A stretch of DNA of 14,643 nucleotides from SCGC-AG-212-J23 sp035762345 (GTDB taxonomy: Bacteria > Pseudomonadota > Gammaproteobacteria > Burkholderiales > SG8-39). Location of the stretch: assembly GCA_035762345.1 (NCBI GenBank), contig DASTPE010000035.1:1-14643 (forward strand), given 5' to 3'. The notes below the pieces were generated by a model. That model was given only the letters and a program-made list of their open reading frames with translations, did not search any database and was not told where the DNA came from. A program made the translations under genes and the position numbers. This document shows positions 11,383 through 14,643 of this stretch, in pieces (position 1 is the stretch's first letter; each line of letters opens with the position of its first letter).

Positions 11383-12008
11383 CTCTTTCGAAACGACAGC
11401 GCCACGACGAGCACCAGCGCGAGCACGGCAAGCGAATACCACTGCAGCGCATAGGCCTGGTGTTTCTCGACGCCGGCATCGTGCGGCGGCCAGTCGCGCT
11501 CAAGGCCGTCGGGCAGGGAAGAATGCTGCTCGATTACCCGCGCCTCGAGCGCGAGGCCGGTCTCCGCGGCGTAAGCTCCGACCTCCAATGTCTGGCGCAG
11601 CTTGCCGGAATTCCCTTCGATCGTGAGAACTCGGGGCAGACGCTCGAGAGCAATGCCTTCGATGCGGACCTCACCGGCGGGCGTCGGCACCTCGGGTAGC
11701 GTGTCGCGCGTCGCACCGGCCGGAAGCCAGCCGCGATTGACCAGGACGTACGAAGGCGAGGCGCGCAGCTTGAGGGGCGTTACGACCTCGTAGCCCGACC
11801 GCCCGCGGTGGGTCTTGTTGTCGAGAAAGACGGTGTATTTCGGGACGAACTCGCCTTCGACCGCGACGCGCTCCAGGCGCCCCGCCGCAGCGCGCTTTTC
11901 GTCAGCGCGCCCGCGTTGCCAGTTGCCGAGCGCGATGCCTGCGGCGCACGCCGCAGCGGCGAGGGCGAGCGCCCAGAGCCGCGGACGGAAAGAGTATTCT
12001 GCCGGCAT
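11379..12008 (-). CDS. SURF1-family cytochrome oxidase assembly protein
   Basis: 209-aa inner-membrane protein with one helix at each end (about residues 11-28 and 188-205) and a periplasmic domain between, the SURF1 topology. Family motifs are ALGNWQRGRADEK after helix 1, VLVNRGWLPAG in the middle, and KHQAYALQWYSLA before helix 2. SURF1 helps insert heme A into subunit I. The ATG at 12008 is the only candidate before helix 1; it shares two bases with the ATG of the divergent gene at 12007 (CATG), and has no visible Shine-Dalgarno site. The stop is overlapped by the ATG of the next gene. Confidence 0.92.
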   Translation of the reverse strand: MPAEYSFRPRLWALALAAAACAAGIALGNWQRGRADEKRAAAGRLERVAVEGEFVPKYTVFLDNKTHRGRSGYEVVTPLKLRASPSYVLVNRGWLPAGATRDTLPEVPTPAGEVRIEGIALERLPRVLTIEGNSGKLRQTLEVGAYAAETGLALEARVIEQHSSLPDGLERDWPPHDAGVEKHQAYALQWYSLAVLALVLVVALSFRKR

Positions 12009-12204
12009 GCGCTACGTCGTAATCGCGATGCTGGTCGCCATCGTCGCGAGCCTCGCCTCGGCGGCGGTGTTCATGCTTCGCGGCCGGGGCGACTCGCGGC
12101 GCATGGCGCGCGCGCTCGCCTGGCGGGTGGGCCTGTCGGTCGCGCTGTTCGTGCTGCTTCTGGGCGGCTATTACTTCGGCTTCTTCGAGCCGGGGAAGTT
12201 ATAA
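12007..12204 (+). CDS. Twin-transmembrane small protein (DUF2909-like)
   Basis: 65-aa protein with two hydrophobic helices (residues 3-24 and 41-58) joined by a basic loop RGRGDSRRMARAL, ending GYYFGFFEPGKL. This matches the twin-transmembrane family found on the opposite strand between coxC and SURF1 in betaproteobacteria. Its function is unknown; location suggests oxidase assembly. The start at 12007 matches the family's N-terminus (short, hydrophobic), although the frame stays open to 11815 antisense to SURF1. A weak GGAAAGAG lies about 13 nt upstream. The stop overlaps the convergent coxC stop region by six bases. Confidence 0.8.
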   Translation: MRYVVIAMLVAIVASLASAAVFMLRGRGDSRRMARALAWRVGLSVALFVLLLGGYYFGFFEPGKL

Positions 12205-13068
12205 CCAGTAGACGAAGATAAAAAGGCCAAGCCACACCACGTCGACGAAGTGCCAGTACCACGCCACGCCCTCGAAGGCGAAGTGGTGGTCGGGCTTGAA
12301 ATGGCCGAAGAAACAGCGGAACCAGATCACCGTGAGCATGATCGCGCCGATGGTGACGTGGAAGCCGTGGAAGCCGGTTAGCATGAAGAAGGTCGAGCCG
12401 TAGACCCCCGTGCTGAGCCTCAGGTTGAGGTCGCTGTACGCGTGGCCGTACTCGTAGGCCTGCACGCAGAGGAAGGTCACGCCGAGCAAGATGGTGAGCG
12501 CGAGCCAGATTAGGAGCTTCGGCCGGTCGTCGCGGATAAGCGCCCAGTGCGCGAAGGTCACCGTGACGCCGGAGCTCAGGAGGAGCGCCGTGTTGAGCGC
12601 CGGAAGACCCCAAGCGGCCATGCTCTGGAATTTCTCGATGAACGCGGGCCCGGCCGAGGGCCAATGGGCGGTGAAGCCCGGCCATAGCAGCGCATTGTGC
12701 TCGAGGCTCGCCAAGTCGGGCACCGAGTGGGTCCGCGCCCAGTAGAGCGCGCCGAAGAAGGCGCCGAAGAACATCACCTCCGAGAAGATGAAGAAGCTCA
12801 TGCCCCAGCGGAACGACACGTCCTCCCAGCGCCCGTATCGGCCGCCTTCGGACTCGCGGATCACGTCGCCGAACCAGCGCACCATCATGTAGAGCAGCAG
12901 CATGAACCCGGCGGCGATCGACACCCAGCCGGCCAACGTGCCGTTGAACAGGAACACGGCGCCGAGCGCCATGAGGAAGAGCGAGGCCGATCCCATGACC
13001 GGCCAGGCCATCGGCTCCGGCACCGCGTAGTGCGCCTGCTTGCCGTGGGTGGATGCGCCTTGCGCCAT
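12199..13068 (-). CDS. coxC: Cytochrome c oxidase subunit III
   Basis: 289-aa heme-copper oxidase subunit III with seven membrane helices. Diagnostic segments are WFGDVIRES, FRWGMSFFIFSEVMFF with the conserved Glu, HWPSAGP in the loop, GFHGFHVTIGAIML and the C-terminal HFAFEGVAWYWHFVDVVWL. It lacks redox centres and stabilises proton uptake by subunit I. The ATG at 13068 has AGGGAG about 9 nt upstream. It follows the DUF2970 gene after 21 bp in the coxA-ctaG-DUF2970-coxC run. Full length, no sign of damage. Confidence 0.97.
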   Translation of the reverse strand: MAQGASTHGKQAHYAVPEPMAWPVMGSASLFLMALGAVFLFNGTLAGWVSIAAGFMLLLYMMVRWFGDVIRESEGGRYGRWEDVSFRWGMSFFIFSEVMFFGAFFGALYWARTHSVPDLASLEHNALLWPGFTAHWPSAGPAFIEKFQSMAAWGLPALNTALLLSSGVTVTFAHWALIRDDRPKLLIWLALTILLGVTFLCVQAYEYGHAYSDLNLRLSTGVYGSTFFMLTGFHGFHVTIGAIMLTVIWFRCFFGHFKPDHHFAFEGVAWYWHFVDVVWLGLFIFVYWL

Positions 13069-13086
13069 TATGGTTTTCTCCCTGCT

Positions 13087-13100
13087 TGGTCAGCTGACCA
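13087..13100. repeat. Perfect 14-bp palindrome at the DUF2970/coxC junction
   Basis: TGGTCAGCTGACCA is fully self-complementary with no loop, so it is unsuited to a hairpin terminator. It overlaps the TGA of DUF2970 and lies just upstream of the coxC ribosome site. It may be an operator for an internal promoter or chance. Confidence 0.3.
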
Positions 13101-13272
13101 CGAGACTGACGACGAACCGCAGCGTCAGGATGAAAAGGATCAGAAAGATGAAACCGAGAACAATGACGTGCACGGGCCTGACATTCGCCCGCTCGTGGTC
13201 GGCTCTGCGACGGATGCCGATCATGCCCCACAGCACCGTCTTTACGGTATCGAGGAAGGAGGCCTGCTTCAT
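13090..13272 (-). CDS. DUF2970 small membrane protein
   Basis: 60-aa protein beginning MKQASFLDTVKTVLWGMIGIR with a charged middle (RRRADHERAN) and one C-terminal membrane helix (about residues 36-58). This is the DUF2970 family regularly located between ctaG and coxC in betaproteobacteria; the function is unknown. A longer frame to 13593 is antisense-free overlap with ctaG and lacks sense. The ATG at 13272 has TGGAG 7 nt upstream and follows the ctaG stop by 11 bp. The stop lies inside a 14-bp palindrome (13087-13100). Confidence 0.82.
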   Translation of the reverse strand: MKQASFLDTVKTVLWGMIGIRRRADHERANVRPVHVIVLGFIFLILFILTLRFVVSLVVS

Positions 13273-13283
13273 GACATGCTCCA

Positions 13284-13811
13284 CTAGGTCCCTCCCCTGC
13301 CGGCGACCTCGAAAAAGGTGTACGAAACCGCGATCGTATTGACGTCCTTCGGCAGCTTCGGGTCGACCACGAAGACGACCGGCATGCGCCGCGTTTCGCC
13401 CGGCGCGAGCGTCTGCTGCGTGAAGCAGAAGCACTCGATCTTCTGGAAGTATTCGCCGGCGCGCTGCGGCCCGTAGCTCGGCACCGCCTGCCCGGTCACC
13501 GGCGCCGCGCGCACGTTCACCACCTCGTATTCGACCATGGCGATCTCGCCTGGGTGCACTTTCACCTCGTTCACCAGCGGCCGGAAGCGCCACGGCAGGT
13601 CATGCGCGTTGGAGTCGAGCTCGATCGTGACGGTGCGCGAGGTATCGACCTGCGTGTTCACCACCTCGTCGGGCCGCTCGATGCTGTTGATCCCGAGCGC
13701 CGCGCAGATCTGGTTGTAGAAAGGTACCAGCGCGAACGCGAAGCCGAACATGCCGAGCGCCACGATGGCCAGCCGGCGCGAGAGCCTGCGGTTTTCGGTA
13801 GTGACGTTCAC
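13284..13811 (-). CDS. ctaG: Cytochrome c oxidase copper-B assembly protein CtaG/Cox11
   Basis: 175-aa membrane-anchored copper chaperone that loads CuB into subunit I. One N-terminal helix (about residues 13-33) with C36 just after it, then the periplasmic immunoglobulin-like domain with the copper motif IECFCFTQQ (C127, C129). The C-terminal VDPKLP and TFFEV blocks are conserved. The start is GTG at 13811, whose GTGA overlaps the stop of the preceding 31-aa assembly gene, supporting that choice. The DUF2970 ATG follows 11 bp after the stop. Normal length and intact motifs. Confidence 0.95.
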   Translation of the reverse strand: MNVTTENRRLSRRLAIVALGMFGFAFALVPFYNQICAALGINSIERPDEVVNTQVDTSRTVTIELDSNAHDLPWRFRPLVNEVKVHPGEIAMVEYEVVNVRAAPVTGQAVPSYGPQRAGEYFQKIECFCFTQQTLAPGETRRMPVVFVVDPKLPKDVNTIAVSYTFFEVAGRGGT

Positions 13812-13903
13812 TTTAGCAACCAGTACTTGGCGATGATGCCCAAGAAGAACGCGAGCGCTATGGAAGCGAGTATCAATGCCGTCCTGGCGTTCTTACTTAA
13901 CAA
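13808..13903 (-). CDS. Cytochrome oxidase small assembly protein (31 aa)
   Basis: Tiny membrane protein with core KNARTALILASIALAFF and end IIAKYWLLK, matching the betaproteobacterial 'cytochrome oxidase small assembly protein' that lies between coxA and ctaG and typically contains RTALILAS. It has one transmembrane helix. No in-frame ATG or GTG exists; TTG at 13903 gives 31 aa, 11 bp inside the 3' end of coxA. ATC further upstream would be a less usual start. Its TGA overlaps the GTG of ctaG, so the three genes are likely translationally linked. It is too short for normal gene callers. Confidence 0.7.
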   Translation of the reverse strand: MLSKNARTALILASIALAFFLGIIAKYWLLK

Positions 13904-14643
13904 TCGGTTGCGTCTCGAACGTGTGATACGGCGGCGGCGTCGGCAAGTGTGTCCATTCGAGTGAATCGGCGCCCTCCCACGGACGCTGCGGCGCGGGCTC
14001 GCCCGAGCGGATGGTCTTCACCACGATGTAGAGGAAGAGGATCTGCGCAAGGCCCATGCCGAAAGCGCCGAGCGAGGAGATCTTGTTCCAGGTCTCGAAC
14101 ATCATCGGATAGTCCGCGATGCGCCGCGGCATGCCGGCAAGCCCGAGGAAGTGCTGCACGAAGAAGATCATGTTGAAGAAGACGAGCGTCAGCCAGAAGT
14201 GCCACTTGCCCAGCGTCTCGTTGTACAGGCGGCCGGTCCACTTCGGCAGCCAGAAATAGATGCCCGCGAAGGCAGCGAAGAGCGCCCCGGCCACCATCAC
14301 GTAGTGGAAATGCGCCACTACGTAGTAGGTATCGTGTAGCTGGATGTCGATCGGCACGAGCGCAAGCACGAGGCCGGTGAAGCCGCCGAGCGTGAACATG
14401 AAGAGGAAGCCGCAGGCGAAGAGCATCGGCGTCTCGAAGGTGAGCGAACCCTTCCACATGGTCGCCACCCAGTTGAACACCTTCACGCCGGTGGGCACGG
14501 CAACCAGCATCGTCGCGTACATGAAGAAGAGCTGTCCCGTCACCGGCATGCCGACCGTGTACATGTGGTGCGCCCAGACGATGAACGAGATGATCGCGAT
14601 CGCCGCGGTCGCGTACACCATCGAGGCGTAGCCGAAGAGCGGC
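13893..14643 (-). CDS. coxA: Cytochrome c oxidase subunit I, C-terminal part (5' end outside window)
   Basis: The last 249 residues of an aa3-type subunit I; the frame runs off the right edge, entering as PLFGYASMVYA. Visible catalytic features are the CuB histidine pair in VWAHHMYTVGM (near 14565-14570), PTGVKVFNW with the K-channel Thr/Lys (Lys near 14482), and AHFHYV with the heme a3 and heme a histidines (near 14304-14312). These mark an A-family oxidase of the mitochondrial type. The Tyr-linked His and the D-channel lie beyond the window. The C-terminal tail ends TFETQPIVK. It is the first oxidase gene of this strand in the window; coxB would be expected beyond the right edge. Confidence 0.97.
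   Translation of the reverse strand, partial: PLFGYASMVYATAAIAIISFIVWAHHMYTVGMPVTGQLFFMYATMLVAVPTGVKVFNWVATMWKGSLTFETPMLFACGFLFMFTLGGFTGLVLALVPIDIQLHDTYYVVAHFHYVMVAGALFAAFAGIYFWLPKWTGRLYNETLGKWHFWLTLVFFNMIFFVQHFLGLAGMPRRIADYPMMFETWNKISSLGAFGMGLAQILFLYIVVKTIRSGEPAPQRPWEGADSLEWTHLPTPPPYHTFETQPIVK

Noticed and set aside
11383..11442. N-terminal extension of the Sco-like protein
   Set aside because: Lies inside SURF1; the ATGA overlap at 11379-11382 gives a better start directly before the membrane anchor.
1..14643. CRISPR arrays, insertion sequences, tRNAs, phage or toxin-antitoxin genes
   Set aside because: No direct repeats, transposase motifs, cloverleaf-like sequences or such gene families were seen on either strand.

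Overview
The window is about 14.6 kb of high-GC DNA from what looks like a betaproteobacterium (Burkholderiales/Rhodocyclales/Nitrosomonadales grade). The main evidence is the cytochrome c oxidase gene order: coxA, small assembly protein, ctaG, DUF2970, coxC, an opposite-strand twin-transmembrane protein, SURF1, Sco-like, ctaB, SCO. That order is characteristic of this group. I saw no rRNA, tRNA, CRISPR array, insertion sequence or phage gene. The identification rests on reading protein motifs by eye; nothing was searched.

Layout. (1) 1-714 (+): 3' part of an MgtE-type Mg2+ transporter, followed by a strong hairpin. (2) 786-5179 (-): a regulatory block read from right to left. It holds a membrane PAS/HisKA_3 sensor kinase, its NarL/LuxR-type response regulator (ATGA-coupled), two candidate 30-31 aa peptides, two paralogous stand-alone receiver proteins, an FNR protein with all four [4Fe-4S] cysteines, and a universal stress protein. 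(3) 5189-7275 (+): hemN and a COG2836-type membrane protein, ATGA-coupled. (4) 7272-7490 (-): a TraR-sized DksA-family zinc-finger protein. (5) 7585-9414 (+): a ferritin-like di-iron protein, a hemerythrin (HHE) protein, a second Usp and a DGC-like Cys protein. (6) 9411-14643 (-, plus one + strand mini-gene): the aa3-type oxidase structural and assembly genes, ending inside coxA.

How the genes work together. The left two thirds looks like an oxygen/redox-response island beside a terminal oxidase cluster. Two FNR-type boxes (5142-5155 and 7538-7551) lie exactly 40.5 bp from the ATGs of hemN and of the ferritin-like gene. Each has a CATNGT -10-like element at the same spacing, and neither gene has a clear Shine-Dalgarno site. 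This predicts FNR-activated, possibly leaderless, transcripts. A second motif, a 14-bp inverted heptad (TAGGA-N4-TCCTA type), occurs upstream of both stand-alone receiver genes and beside the FNR box at 7503-7516. It resembles NarL/BvgA-type half-sites, so the NarL-type regulator encoded here is the natural candidate to bind it. If so, the block is a two-input circuit (Fe-S FNR plus kinase/regulator, with two receivers as possible phosphate sinks) controlling heme synthesis, a DksA-like factor and an iron-protein/stress operon.

In the oxidase cluster, heme A synthase (ctaA/COX15) is absent from the place where related gene orders usually carry it. Besides SCO1 there is a second protein with a CxxxC plus distal DH arrangement.
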